Shown piece by piece: positions 18,560-27,677 of a stretch of DNA of 64,000 bases. The position numbers were made by a program, and so were the translations under genes. Numbering within the stretch: position 1 is the stretch's first letter; every line of letters starts with the position of its first letter. The notes under the pieces were generated by a model. It was given only the letters and a program-made list of their open reading frames with translations, searched no databases and was not told the DNA's origin. Origin of the DNA: Stutzerimonas stutzeri (GTDB lineage: Bacteria > Pseudomonadota > Gammaproteobacteria > Pseudomonadales > Pseudomonadaceae). Location: NCBI RefSeq assembly GCF_018138085.1, contig NZ_CP073105.1, forward strand, positions 4,588,001-4,652,000, given 5' to 3'.

Positions 18560-19758
18560 AAAAGAGCTGGCCAACTGAGCAACTTGTAAATCTCTGTGAA
18601 ATGTTCGCTGATGGCGACTGGATTGAATCTAAGGATCAGTCAGTTGATGGTATTCGAATAATCCAGACAGGCAATGTTGGAGAGGGCATTTTCAAGGGTC
18701 GGGACGACAAGGCGCGATACATCTCTGAGCCAACTTTTAAACGCTTACGCTGCACAGAAATCTTTGAAGGTGACTGCCTCGTCTCCAGATTGCCCGAGCC
18801 TGCTGGACGGAGTTGCATACTGCCTGACACTGGCGAACGAATGATTACTTCCGTTGACTGCACAATAGTTCGCTTCAATACCCAGAAAATCATTCCAGCT
18901 TTTTTTAATTTTTATTCCCAGTCGCGCGAATATTTGAAGGCGATTGATTGCCAAACAACAGGCACCACGAGAAAGCGGATCAGCAGAAGCAAGTTAGGGT
19001 GTGTACTCACCCCCGTTCCACCCCTCTCGGAGCAACAACGCATCGTCGCCATTCTCGACGAAATCTTTGACGGTATCGCCAAGGCTCGCGCCAACGCTGA
19101 AAAAAACCAGCAAAACGCCCGCAAACTTTTTGAAAGTCACTTGCAATCAAAACTTGCCAAGCAGCCGGACTGGGAAGGAAAAACACTCAAACAGGTTTCT
19201 CTGGATTTTGGCCGGGGAAAATCAAAGCATCGCCCTCGCAATGACCCGAGACTTTATGGCGGGCCTTACCCCTTTATTCAGACTAGCGATGTTCGTGGAT
19301 GTGAACACCTGATCACCGACTTTACCCAGACTTACAGTGAAGCCGGCCTAGCCCAAAGCAAGCTATGGCCAAAGGGCACGCTGTGTATAACCATCGCCGC
19401 AAATATTGCTGAAACCGGAATTTTAGGTTTTGACAGCTGCTTTCCAGACAGCGTTATTGGTGTTGTGGTTGATCCTACTCAGACTAGCAACAGCTTTCTT
19501 GAGTACTTACTGCAGTCGGTAAAAGCCAGCTTGAAAGCCAAAGGCAAAGGCAGCGCACAAGACAATATCAATCTCGCCACCTTTGAAAACGAACCCTTCT
19601 ATTTCCCTGATTTGGCCGAGCAAAAGCAGATTGTCGATCAGTTGAGCGACTTGAATGCAGAGGCCCAACGCCTCGAATCCATCTACCAGCAAAAACTCGC
19701 CGCGCTCGACGAACTGAAGCAATCCCTGCTACACCAAGCCTTCAGCGGAAAGCTATAA
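18556..19758 (+). CDS. hsdS: Type I restriction-modification specificity subunit
   Basis: 400 residues. Two target-recognition domains (about 1-150 and 205-345) are separated by a conserved helix with PPLSEQQRIVAILDEIF near 155-170 and closed by a second helix, LAEQKQIVDQLSDLNAEAQR, that ends in LLHQAFSGKL. The start is TTG at 18556, overlapping the hsdM stop; a full AGGAGG site at 18545-18550 lies 5 bases upstream and decides the start. The recognition domains are visibly richer in A and T than the flanking hsdM and hsdR, typical of exchanged HsdS modules. The recognition sequence cannot be read from the protein. Confidence 0.93.
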   Translation: MKKSWPTEQLVNLCEMFADGDWIESKDQSVDGIRIIQTGNVGEGIFKGRDDKARYISEPTFKRLRCTEIFEGDCLVSRLPEPAGRSCILPDTGERMITSVDCTIVRFNTQKIIPAFFNFYSQSREYLKAIDCQTTGTTRKRISRSKLGCVLTPVPPLSEQQRIVAILDEIFDGIAKARANAEKNQQNARKLFESHLQSKLAKQPDWEGKTLKQVSLDFGRGKSKHRPRNDPRLYGGPYPFIQTSDVRGCEHLITDFTQTYSEAGLAQSKLWPKGTLCITIAANIAETGILGFDSCFPDSVIGVVVDPTQTSNSFLEYLLQSVKASLKAKGKGSAQDNINLATFENEPFYFPDLAEQKQIVDQLSDLNAEAQRLESIYQQKLAALDELKQSLLHQAFSGKL

Positions 19759-19782
19759 CTGCATCGACGCACGGAGCAAACG

Positions 19783-20775
19783 ATGGATAAAGCACAACAG
19801 GAGCTGGTGATCTTTCAGGAAGCGGGCCAGCCGGTCGAGGTTCGGCTGGATGCCGGGCGCGATACGGTATGGATGACTCAGCGACAGATGGCGGAGCTGT
19901 TCGAGACCTCGAACGATAACATCAGCCTGCACCTGAAGAATATCTTTGCCGATGGTGAGTTGGTCGAGGCGGCAACTACCGAGGATTCCTCGGTAGTTCG
20001 CCAGGAAGGCAAGCGGCAGGTCAGCCGCGTGGTGAAACACTACAACCTCGACGCCATTATCTCGGTGGGCTATCGGGTCAGCTCCAAGCGTGCCGTGTCA
20101 TTCCGCCAATGGGCCACACGCTTGCTGCGCGAACACCTCACCCAAGGCTACACCCTCAATCGCCAACGCTTCGAGGCCAATGCCCTGGAGCTAGAAGCCG
20201 CACTGCAGCTGGTGAGAAAGGCGGCGCAAAGCCCTGAGTTACTCAGCGACACCGGCCGGGGGCTGGTTGATATCGTCACCCGTTACGCGCAGACCTTCCT
20301 TTTGCTTCAGCGGTATGACGAGGGCCTGCTGACCGATCCGCCTACCATCGCCGGCGGCGCGCTACCTACGCTGGGCGAAGCACGCCAGGCGCTGGCTCGC
20401 CTGAAAGCGGAGTTGATGGCCCGCGGCGAAGCCACCGAGCTATTCGCTCTGGAACGCGGCGACGGACTGGCTGGCCTGCTGGGCAGTCTGGATCAGACTG
20501 TTTTCGGCGAGCCGGCCTATCCCAGCGTGGAGGCCAAGGCTGCGCATCTGCTGTATTTCGTGATCAAGAATCACCCATTCGCTGACGGCAACAAGCGCAG
20601 CGGTGCGTTTCTGTTCGTGGACTTTCTCAACCGCAATGGGCGCTTGCTGGACACTACCAACCAGCCAGTGATCAACGATATCGGCCTTGCCGCCCTCGCT
20701 TTGCTCGTAGCCGAGTCAGACCCGGCGCAGAAAGACACGCTGATTCGCCTGATCATGAACATGCTCGCGGGTTGA
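19783..20775 (+). CDS. RhuM-Fic/Doc fusion protein within the hsd operon
   Basis: 330 residues. The N-terminal half is a RhuM domain: VWMTQRQMAELFETSNDNIS is a predicted DNA-binding helix-turn-helix region, and YNLDAIISVGYRVSSKRAVSF is the RhuM signature. The C-terminal half is a Fic/Doc domain with HPFADGNKRSGA at residues 264-275. The arginine that ends the Fic consensus HxFx(D/E)GNxRxxR is Ala here and the residue after GN is Lys, so the motif is closer to Doc (HxFxDANKRTA), a phosphotransferase toxin. It starts 24 bases after hsdS and ends 65 bases before hsdR, so it is probably cotranscribed. Its role beside restriction systems is unknown; no separate antitoxin gene is adjacent. Confidence 0.88.
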   Translation: MDKAQQELVIFQEAGQPVEVRLDAGRDTVWMTQRQMAELFETSNDNISLHLKNIFADGELVEAATTEDSSVVRQEGKRQVSRVVKHYNLDAIISVGYRVSSKRAVSFRQWATRLLREHLTQGYTLNRQRFEANALELEAALQLVRKAAQSPELLSDTGRGLVDIVTRYAQTFLLLQRYDEGLLTDPPTIAGGALPTLGEARQALARLKAELMARGEATELFALERGDGLAGLLGSLDQTVFGEPAYPSVEAKAAHLLYFVIKNHPFADGNKRSGAFLFVDFLNRNGRLLDTTNQPVINDIGLAALALLVAESDPAQKDTLIRLIMNMLAG

Positions 20776-20840
20776 TTCCGCCTTCTAAACCCACGCCGCA
20801 GAGGGTTAAGCTCCGGGCATGATGCCAAAAGGATATTGCC

Positions 20841-23174
20841 GTGAACGAAGCTGAAACACGCGCCGAACATATCGACCCCGCCTTGCGTGAAGCCGGCTGG
20901 GGCGTCGTCGATGGCAGTCGCGTACAGCGCGAGTTTCAAATCACCCATGGTCGCATCCAGGGTGCGGGGCAACGCGGCAAGGCGGAGATTGCCGATTACG
21001 TGCTGGTATACCGCAACACTCAGCTGGCTGTGATCGAGGCGAAAGCCTGGGACAAGCACTACACAGAGGGCGCAGCCCAGGCCAAATGCTACGCAAAGAA
21101 GCTGGCGATTCGCTTCACCTACGCAACCAATGGCCAGCGTATCTACGCCATCGACATGCTCACCGGCGCAGAAGGCGACTTGCTCAGCTTCCCCACGCCG
21201 GAAGAACTGTGGAACCTGACGTTTGCCGAGCACAACGAATGGCGCGAGCGCTTCGCGGCCATTCCGTTCGAAGACAAGGGCGGCACCTGGGGTGCGCGCT
21301 ACTATCAGGACATTGCGATCAAGCGAGTGCTGGAAGCAATCGCAGCGCAGCAGTCGCGAATCCTGCTGACGCTGGCGACTGGTACAGGCAAGACCTTTAT
21401 CGCCTTTCAGCTGGCCTGGAAATTGTTCAGAAGTCGCTGGAACCTCAAGCGCGACGCCCAGCGTCAGCCACGCATTCTGTTCCTGGCGGACCGCAACATC
21501 CTTGCGGATCAGGCTTACAACTCGTTTTCTGCCTTCCCCGAGGACGCGCTGGTGCGTATCGCGCCGGATGAAATTCGCAAAACGGGCAAGGTGCCAAAGA
21601 ACGGCAGCATCTTTTTCACCATTTTCCAGACCTTCATGAGCGGACCGAATGGCACGCCGTACTTTGGCGAGTACCCGGCGGATTTCTTCGATTTCATTAT
21701 CATCGATGAATGCCACCGTGGCGGCGCCAATGACGAGGGCAACTGGCGCGGCATCCTTGAGTACTTCGCGCCAGCGGTTCAACTCGGCCTGACCGCCACG
21801 CCCAAGCGCAAGGACAATGTCGACACCTATGCCTACTTCGGCGAGCCGGTGTATGTGTATTCGCTGAAGGAAGGCATCAACGACGGTTTCCTCACGCCGT
21901 TCAAGGTCAAGCAGATCGCTACAACGCTTGATGAGTACGTGCATGTGCCAGGCGACGGAATAGTCATCAAAGGCGAGGTTGAGGCGGGACGGCGCTATCT
22001 CGAGGCGGACTTCAATCGAGTCATCAAGATCCCGGAGCGGGAGGCCTATCGGGTCAAACTGTTCATGGAGCAGATCGCGCCAAACGAGAAGACGCTGGTG
22101 TTCTGCGCCACCCAACAGCATGCGCTGGAAGTACGTGACTTGATCAACCAGATGAAGCGCAGCAGCGAGCCGGACTACTGTGTGCGGGTGACCGCCGATG
22201 ATGGTGCGCGAGGGGAAGAACACCTGCGGCATTTTCAGGATAACGAGAAGACCATACCAACCGTTCTCACGACGTCGCAGAAGCTCTCCACCGGCGTGGA
22301 TGCGCGCAACGTCCGCAATATCGTGCTGATGCGGCCAGTGAACAACATGATCGAGTTCAAGCAGATCATCGGTCGTGGTACGCGCTTATTCGATGGCAAG
22401 GATTACTTCACCATCTATGACTTCGTGAAGGCTCATCACCTGTTCAGTGATCCCGAATGGGATGGCGAACCGATAGAACCTGCCGAAACCCGAGGCGTCG
22501 GCACCGGAGAGAACAGAGGTGGCTATGAGAGCGAACCCAGGCCGCCCAAGCCGCCGCGCGATCCACGCCCGGACGTGATCGAGGTTCGACTCAGCAACGG
22601 CTCGGTGCGCCGCATCAAGAGCATGATGGCGACGTTGTACCTCGGCGCCGATGGCAAACCGATGTCTGCCGCGCAGTTCCTGGAAAGCCTGTTCGGCAAT
22701 CTGCCAGAATTTTTCAACGACGAGGATGAGCTACGCGGGCTATGGAGCACCCCGGATACTCGCAGTTTCCTCCTGCAAGGCCTAGCTGAACGCGGCTTTA
22801 GCAACGAGGTATTGCATGAGATGCAGCGCATCATCGACGCAGAGCATAGTGATCTGTTCGATGTGCTGACGTACGTCGCCTTCTCCACCGAACCGCAGAC
22901 CCGAGAGGAGCGCGCCAGCCGAGCTCGCAGCACGCTGCATAGGCAATTCACAGACAAGCAAGCAGCCTTTCTTGACTTCGTACTGTCGCAATATGTGAAG
23001 GAAGGTGTGGAGGAATTGGGACCGGAAAAGCTCTCCCCTTTACTGAAGCTTCGCTACAAGAACGCGCTTAACGATGCAGTTGCGGATCTAGGTAGGCCGG
23101 AGCTGATCAAGAACTTGTTTTTTGGCTTCCAGAAGCATCTTTATCTTGCGGATGGAAGCGGCATCCAACCGTAG
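20841..23174 (+). CDS. hsdR: Type I restriction endonuclease subunit R
   Basis: 777 residues, the size of EcoEI-type HsdR. The N-terminal nuclease core shows IADYVLVYRNTQLAVIEAKAW (PD-(D/E)xK type, E-x-K at IEAKA). Two RecA-like domains follow: Walker A LATGTGKTF near 178-186, DECH box IIIDECHRGG near 289, LTATPKRKDN, and the QIIGRGTRLFDGKDYF helicase motif VI. The C-terminal region corresponds to the HsdM-contacting EcoEI_R_C domain. The start is GTG at 20841, 7-8 bases after AAAAGGA. All essential motifs are intact, so the system appears functional. Confidence 0.95.
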   Translation: MNEAETRAEHIDPALREAGWGVVDGSRVQREFQITHGRIQGAGQRGKAEIADYVLVYRNTQLAVIEAKAWDKHYTEGAAQAKCYAKKLAIRFTYATNGQRIYAIDMLTGAEGDLLSFPTPEELWNLTFAEHNEWRERFAAIPFEDKGGTWGARYYQDIAIKRVLEAIAAQQSRILLTLATGTGKTFIAFQLAWKLFRSRWNLKRDAQRQPRILFLADRNILADQAYNSFSAFPEDALVRIAPDEIRKTGKVPKNGSIFFTIFQTFMSGPNGTPYFGEYPADFFDFIIIDECHRGGANDEGNWRGILEYFAPAVQLGLTATPKRKDNVDTYAYFGEPVYVYSLKEGINDGFLTPFKVKQIATTLDEYVHVPGDGIVIKGEVEAGRRYLEADFNRVIKIPEREAYRVKLFMEQIAPNEKTLVFCATQQHALEVRDLINQMKRSSEPDYCVRVTADDGARGEEHLRHFQDNEKTIPTVLTTSQKLSTGVDARNVRNIVLMRPVNNMIEFKQIIGRGTRLFDGKDYFTIYDFVKAHHLFSDPEWDGEPIEPAETRGVGTGENRGGYESEPRPPKPPRDPRPDVIEVRLSNGSVRRIKSMMATLYLGADGKPMSAAQFLESLFGNLPEFFNDEDELRGLWSTPDTRSFLLQGLAERGFSNEVLHEMQRIIDAEHSDLFDVLTYVAFSTEPQTREERASRARSTLHRQFTDKQAAFLDFVLSQYVKEGVEELGPEKLSPLLKLRYKNALNDAVADLGRPELIKNLFFGFQKHLYLADGSGIQP

Positions 23175-23278
23175 CGAGTCCGCTCCCCCATCTGTTCGAT
23201 TACCAAGACCCCGCTGCCCTTGCGAATCAGGTAGCGCGCGTTCAACTCGTTGGAAATCTCGCCGAACAACGCGACGAC
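23141..23278 (-). pseudogene. Possible C-terminal fragment of an unidentified protein
   Basis: On the minus strand about 40 residues read VVALFGEISNELNARYLIRK, then GSGVLVIEQMGERTRYGW, before frame run-on into the end of hsdR. The composition looks like a genuine folded protein end rather than noise, but no start, ribosome site or upstream portion is present. I do not recognise the family. If real, it is a remnant cut at about 23270 and overrun by the right end of the restriction block. Confidence 0.3.
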
Positions 23279-23451
23279 TCTGCGCGGCGCTGTGCCTGTC
23301 GCTAGCCCTGGCATTGCTGCTCGCTGCACAGGGCGGTGGCTTCGGCACGCTCCTCTGGCTGCTCCTGGCTAGTGCCGCGGCGGTCAGCCTGGCGATGACC
23401 CTGAGCTGGGCTCCCACGGCGCTGCGCCTGTTGCTCAAAGCGTTCTGGTAG
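23260..23451 (+). pseudogene. C-terminal fragment of a small membrane protein
   Basis: About 63 residues with two hydrophobic segments (LCAALCLSLALALLLAAQ and FGTLLWLLLASAAAVSLAM) ending in LLLKAFW. The basic RRTTRRL just before the first helix, the two helices and the size recall the C-terminal half of DUF3325-type inner-membrane proteins, though this is only an impression. There is no ribosome site or plausible start; an upstream in-frame ATG at 23122 lies within hsdR. It abuts the minus-strand fragment at about 23270. Confidence 0.35.
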
Positions 23452-23591
23452 ATCTGCTGGTTAAGTCTCGGCCCGCTCTGGCCGCTTTGACTTAATTCTC
23501 GGCTAGGCTGATAGCTGCGTGATCGCGTGGATGCCAGATGACCGCGCCGCGACCGCCAGGTACGGCCGAACAAGACGCAAGGAGCCATGCA

Positions 23592-24359
23592 GTGCAGAAG
23601 ACTCTCTCGATCCTCGTGATCTGGCTATCGCTGGCTACCGTCACGGCCAGTGCAGCGCCCTGGCACTTCGTGACAGAGGACTTCCCACCGTTCACTTATC
23701 CGGCCAAACGCTCTTCCAGCAACGGAGCCGAGGGCCCCTTGGTGGAGATCGTGCAGGCGGTTTGTCTGCGCTTGCAGCAGGACTGCACGATTACGCTGTA
23801 CCCCTGGCGACGCGCGCTGCTATTGGCCGAGCAAGGCCAGGCCGACGGCATCTTCACCCTGGTGCGATCGCCCAAGCGCGAACAGCTGTTTCATATCAGC
23901 CGCATGCTGGTGACCTCTCGTTACAGCGTCTTCGCCCGCAAGGACAGTGCCTTCGTCTATCACCAGCCAAGCGACCTGGCCGGACGGCTGATCGGTGTCT
24001 ACGGTCCCTCCGGGACGTCCTATACCCTTTCCGAACGCCTCAAGGCGGTGCCCGACGTGCGCTTGCATCTGACAGCGGACAACCGCCGCCTGTTACGTAT
24101 GCTGCAGTCCGGGCGCTTCGGACCGGAAGGCCTGGCGGTGCTCAACGAGGACGTGGCCTGGCATCTGATCGAAGACGAGCAGCTCGATGGCTTGCGCGAA
24201 GCGGGCGAGCTGGGGCCGATCGCCTACGGCATCGGGCTGTCGCGCAAGACTGTGAGCGAGGCTGAGTTCAGCGCATTCGAACGGGCGCTGGACGAGATGA
24301 TCGCCGATGGCACGGTGCCCGCGATCCTGCGCCAGCATCAGCTGGAGCCGGCGTACTGA
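23592..24359 (+). CDS. Orphan family 3 periplasmic solute-binding protein (third)
   Basis: 255 residues from GTG at 23592, chosen because AAGGAG (23579-23584) sits 7 bases upstream and the result begins with a signal peptide (QKTLSILVIWLSLATVTASA). It shows the SBP_bac_3 pattern: WHFVTEDFPPFTY, GPLVEIVQAVCLRLQQDC, LYPWRRALLLAEQGQADG and VRSPKREQLFHIS. It is more distant from the pair at 7.4-9.2 kb but shares their logic (TE-FPPF, PW-R, REQLF). No permease or ATPase is adjacent in its orientation; the next gene is a secondary transporter. Ligand unknown. Confidence 0.85.
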   Translation: MQKTLSILVIWLSLATVTASAAPWHFVTEDFPPFTYPAKRSSSNGAEGPLVEIVQAVCLRLQQDCTITLYPWRRALLLAEQGQADGIFTLVRSPKREQLFHISRMLVTSRYSVFARKDSAFVYHQPSDLAGRLIGVYGPSGTSYTLSERLKAVPDVRLHLTADNRRLLRMLQSGRFGPEGLAVLNEDVAWHLIEDEQLDGLREAGELGPIAYGIGLSRKTVSEAEFSAFERALDEMIADGTVPAILRQHQLEPAY

Positions 24360-24583
24360 AGCGGCCGGCTGACAACAGCGAACTCGTCCCGGCAAGCATT
24401 GGCCAGCACCGCCGCCTGCAGGTCGACCCGCTCCCGCGGGCATGTCGAGCGGTGTTTTTCTCGTGACGATTCAAAGCAGCGTGAGCATTTCGCCGCAAAC
24501 GGTCGTCTACCCCTTATTGCCACCGCGTCTTCGGGAGCCACTGCGCGTCCGTCCCACTCGCCAATCAGAGGCCAGAACGACAC

Positions 24584-26641
24584 ATGGAAGCCGACAAGAA
24601 GTTGCCACGAGCCATAATCCTGTTTCCGGTATTCGTCCCTGCAGTGGTCGTCACGCTGCTGCTGGTGGTCGGCACGATCAGCAACCCGGATCTTGCCGGC
24701 GAGGTGTTCAGCGCGACGCTGGCCTTCATCACCACCAACTTCGGCTGGTTCTACATGCTGTCGGTGGCGTTCTTCCTGGTATTCATCGTCGGCATCGCGA
24801 TGACGCCCTGGGGCAGCATCAAGCTCGGCCCCGACCACGCGGAGCCGCAATACAGCTTTCCCGCCTGGTTCGCCATGCTGTTCTCGGCCGGCTACGGCAT
24901 CGCGCTGTTGTTCTTCGGGGTAGCCGAGCCGGTATTGCATTACGCCTCGCCACCCGCTGGCGCCGCACAGACCGTGGACTCGGCCAAGCAGGCGATGCAG
25001 ATCGCCTTCTTTCACTGGGGCTTTCACATCTGGGCGATCTACGGCCTGACCGGCCTGGTGCTGGCCTACTTCTCGTTCCGCCATGGCCTGCCCCTGTCCA
25101 TGCGTTCGGCGCTGTATCCGATCATCGGCGAACGCATCAACGGGCCGATCGGCCATGTGGTGGACGTCTTCGCCATTCTCGGCACACTGTTCGGCATCGC
25201 GACCACGCTGGGCCTGTCGGTCACTCAGATCAATGCCGGCATCAACTACCTGTGGCCCGACATCCCCGTGAGTATCGGCGTGCAGATCATCGCGATCGCC
25301 ATCATCACCGCGCTGGCCATCTGCTCGGTGGTGGCCGGGCTGGACAAGGGCGTGAAGAACCTGTCGCTGCTGAACATGATCCTGGCGATCGGTCTGATGC
25401 TGTTCGTGTTCCTGGTCGGACCGAGCATTTTCATCCTCGAAACCTTTCTGCAGAACACCGGCAGCTACCTGAACAACATCATCGAGCGCACCTTCAATCT
25501 GCAGGCCTATTCGCGTAGCGACTGGATCGGTAACTGGACGCTGTTCATCTTCGGTTGGACCATCGCCTGGTCGCCCTTCGTCGGGCTGTTCATCGCCAAG
25601 ATCAGCCGCGGCCGGACGATTCGCCAGTTCGTCTTCGGCGTGATGTTCGTGCCGACCATCTTCACCTTTCTCTGGTTCTCGGTGTTCGGCGATACCGCTC
25701 TGCACCTGATCATGGTCGAGGGCTACACCTCATTGATTACCGACGTACAGGCGGACAATGCGATCGCACTGTTCAAGCTGTTCGAACTGCTACCCATGAC
25801 CTCCATCGCCTCGTTCCTGGCGGTGCTGCTGATCATCACCTTCTTCGTCACCTCTTCGGATTCCGGTTCCCTGGTCATCGATTCCCTGGCCGCAGGCGGT
25901 GCGAGCCATACGCCGGTCTGGCAGCGCGTGTTCTGGGCCTCCGCCGAGGGCGTGGTGGCGGCGACGCTGTTGCTCGCCGGTGGTCTCAGCGCATTGCAGA
26001 CCATGACCATCGCCAGCGCCCTGCCGTTTGCCATCATCATGCTGATCGCCGCGCTGGGCATGTGGCGCGCGCTGGTGATCGAAGGGCACCACGAAACCAG
26101 CCTGCAGAGCCACATGCAGACCACGCGCCTGGCCAGCAATGCCGGACCCGGTCTGTGGAAGAAGCGCCTCGCCGGGCTGGTCAGCTTCCCCAGCCGCGAA
26201 CAGGTCGAGGACTTCATGGGCAGCACCGTGCTCAAGGCCATGCGCCGAGTGCAGCGTGAGCTTGGCGGCCAGGGCTGGAACGCCGAAGTGCACAGCGACG
26301 ACGCCAACGCCCGGGTCTACCTCGAAGTCGTCAAGGACGACCAGCTGGACTTCATCTACGAGATCCGCATGGTCGGCTACGCAATGCCCGCCTTCGCCCT
26401 CTCGGAAGGGCCGGATGCCGAGCAACAGTACTACCGCGCCGAGGTATTCCTGCGCCGCGGCGGGCAGCATTACGACATCTATGGTTACGGCCAGCAGGAC
26501 ATCATCAGTGACATCCTCGATCAGTTCGAGAAGTACCTGCATTTCCTGCATATTTCGCCCGGCAGCCTGCCGTGGCGGATGCAGGAGCACGACGAGATGC
26601 TGGACAGCGAACCGGACCTGCCCAAAACCGAGCAGCCATAG
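24584..26641 (+). CDS. betT: BCCT family betaine/choline/carnitine transporter
   Basis: 685 residues with about 12 membrane helices in the first 510 residues and a long cytoplasmic tail. Family marks are the [20 protein letters not shown] segment, [13 protein letters not shown], and [19 protein letters not shown] in helix 8. The tail of about 170 residues resembles that of BetT-type choline transporters, where it senses osmotic stress. The substrate is probably choline or glycine betaine, but the tryptophan box alone cannot tell which. It is 224 bases from the preceding binding-protein gene and I see no clear promoter there. Confidence 0.88.
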   Translation: MEADKKLPRAIILFPVFVPAVVVTLLLVVGTISNPDLAGEVFSATLAFITTNFGWFYMLSVAFFLVFIVGIAMTPWGSIKLGPDHAEPQYSFPAWFAMLFSAGYGIALLFFGVAEPVLHYASPPAGAAQTVDSAKQAMQIAFFHWGFHIWAIYGLTGLVLAYFSFRHGLPLSMRSALYPIIGERINGPIGHVVDVFAILGTLFGIATTLGLSVTQINAGINYLWPDIPVSIGVQIIAIAIITALAICSVVAGLDKGVKNLSLLNMILAIGLMLFVFLVGPSIFILETFLQNTGSYLNNIIERTFNLQAYSRSDWIGNWTLFIFGWTIAWSPFVGLFIAKISRGRTIRQFVFGVMFVPTIFTFLWFSVFGDTALHLIMVEGYTSLITDVQADNAIALFKLFELLPMTSIASFLAVLLIITFFVTSSDSGSLVIDSLAAGGASHTPVWQRVFWASAEGVVAATLLLAGGLSALQTMTIASALPFAIIMLIAALGMWRALVIEGHHETSLQSHMQTTRLASNAGPGLWKKRLAGLVSFPSREQVEDFMGSTVLKAMRRVQRELGGQGWNAEVHSDDANARVYLEVVKDDQLDFIYEIRMVGYAMPAFALSEGPDAEQQYYRAEVFLRRGGQHYDIYGYGQQDIISDILDQFEKYLHFLHISPGSLPWRMQEHDEMLDSEPDLPKTEQP

Positions 26642-26889
26642 GCACATGCCGACGTGCGACGCTAGAGCTTGTGCAGGGATTTCGACCGAAGTCGACAAAT
26701 TCATCTATACATAGAAGGGCAACGCAATCAGGCCCGCCGCCCGTGACCGACCGGTCACAAACCTCGGCTTGGCGCATGCCCCAGCCCATGCTAGGTTTGC
26801 GCCTCGCCAGGAAGGCGAGCAGTCGGCCGGAGCGCAATTTACATAGAAAAAGGACCAGGCAACGCTCGGGTCCGAGAAGAGGAAGCTCA
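26642..26889. promoter_or_regulatory. Control region of the polar amino-acid ABC transporter
   Basis: 248 bases without a gene. It holds a 16-base palindrome GTGACC-GACC-GGTCAC at 26743-26758 and two copies of TACATAGAA at 26708-26716 and 26840-26848, 132 bases apart. A ribosome site (AGAGGAAG) precedes the ATG at 26890. The palindrome is a candidate operator; the regulator is unknown. Confidence 0.4.
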
Positions 26890-27663
26890 ATGGCCGAGGC
26901 CATCCCAGCACTGGAAATCCGCAATCTGCACAAGCGCTACGGCGATCTGGAAGTACTCAAGGGCATCTCGCTGACTGCGCGCGACGGCGATGTAATTTCC
27001 ATACTCGGCTCGTCCGGCTCCGGAAAATCGACCTTCCTGCGCTGCATCAATCTGCTGGAAAACCCGAACGAAGGCGAAATCATCGTCGCTGGCGAACAGC
27101 TACGGCTCAAGCGCGCCAAAGACGGCGACCTGGTGGCGGCCGACGGCAAGCAGATCAACCTGATGCGCAGCAAGCTCGGCTTCGTGTTCCAGAATTTCAA
27201 CCTCTGGCCGCACATGAGCGTCCTCGACAACATCATCGAAGCGCCGCGACGCGTGCTGGGCCAGAGCAAGGCCGAAGCCATCGAAACCGCCGAAGCGTTG
27301 CTGGCCAAGGTCGGCATCGCCGACAAGCGGCATGTCTATCCCAACCAGCTCTCCGGCGGCCAGCAGCAACGCGCCGCCATCGCCCGCACCCTGGCGATGC
27401 AGCCGCAGGTCATCCTGTTCGACGAGCCGACTTCGGCGCTCGACCCGGAAATGGTACAAGAAGTGCTTGCCGTGATCAGGTCATTGGCCGATGAGGGTCG
27501 GACCATGTTGCTGGTCACCCATGAAATGAACTTCGCCAAACAGGTTTCCAGTGAGGTGGTTTTCCTCCATCAGGGCCTGATCGAAGAGCAAGGAACGCCG
27601 GAGCAGGTGTTCGACAACCCCCAATCGGCACGCTGTAAACAGTTCATGTCCAGCCACCGCTAA
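26890..27663 (+). CDS. Polar amino-acid ABC transporter ATP-binding protein
   Basis: 257 residues, HisP/GlnQ type. Walker [10 protein letters not shown] at about residue 40, Q-loop [13 protein letters not shown], signature LSGGQQQR, Walker [14 protein letters not shown] and the H-loop LVTHEM are all intact. It also has the HisP-type insertion of about 20 residues ([15 protein letters not shown]) between Walker A and the Q-loop. The start at 26890 gives the family N-terminus; a longer in-frame reading overlaps betT. Its stop overlaps the ATG at 27663 (TAATG). Likely ligands are histidine, arginine or ornithine. Confidence 0.95.
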   Translation: MAEAIPALEIRNLHKRYGDLEVLKGISLTARDGDVISILGSSGSGKSTFLRCINLLENPNEGEIIVAGEQLRLKRAKDGDLVAADGKQINLMRSKLGFVFQNFNLWPHMSVLDNIIEAPRRVLGQSKAEAIETAEALLAKVGIADKRHVYPNQLSGGQQQRAAIARTLAMQPQVILFDEPTSALDPEMVQEVLAVIRSLADEGRTMLLVTHEMNFAKQVSSEVVFLHQGLIEEQGTPEQVFDNPQSARCKQFMSSHR

Positions 27664-27677
27664 TGGAGCAACACCGA

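Noticed and set aside
20571..22232. A 553-codon minus-strand frame opposite hsdR
   Set aside because: No recognisable domain; the plus strand carries intact restriction subunit motifs over the same bases.
16915..23600. Integrase and direct repeat of the tRNA-Phe 3' end bounding the restriction block
   Set aside because: I found no second copy of the tRNA tail and no integrase gene, so a classic tRNA-integrated element is not shown. The tRNA neighbourhood is only suggestive.
26760..26790. Sigma-54 promoter (GG-N10-GC) before the ABC transporter
   Set aside because: The nearest GG and GC pair is spaced by 11 bases and lacks the rest of the consensus.
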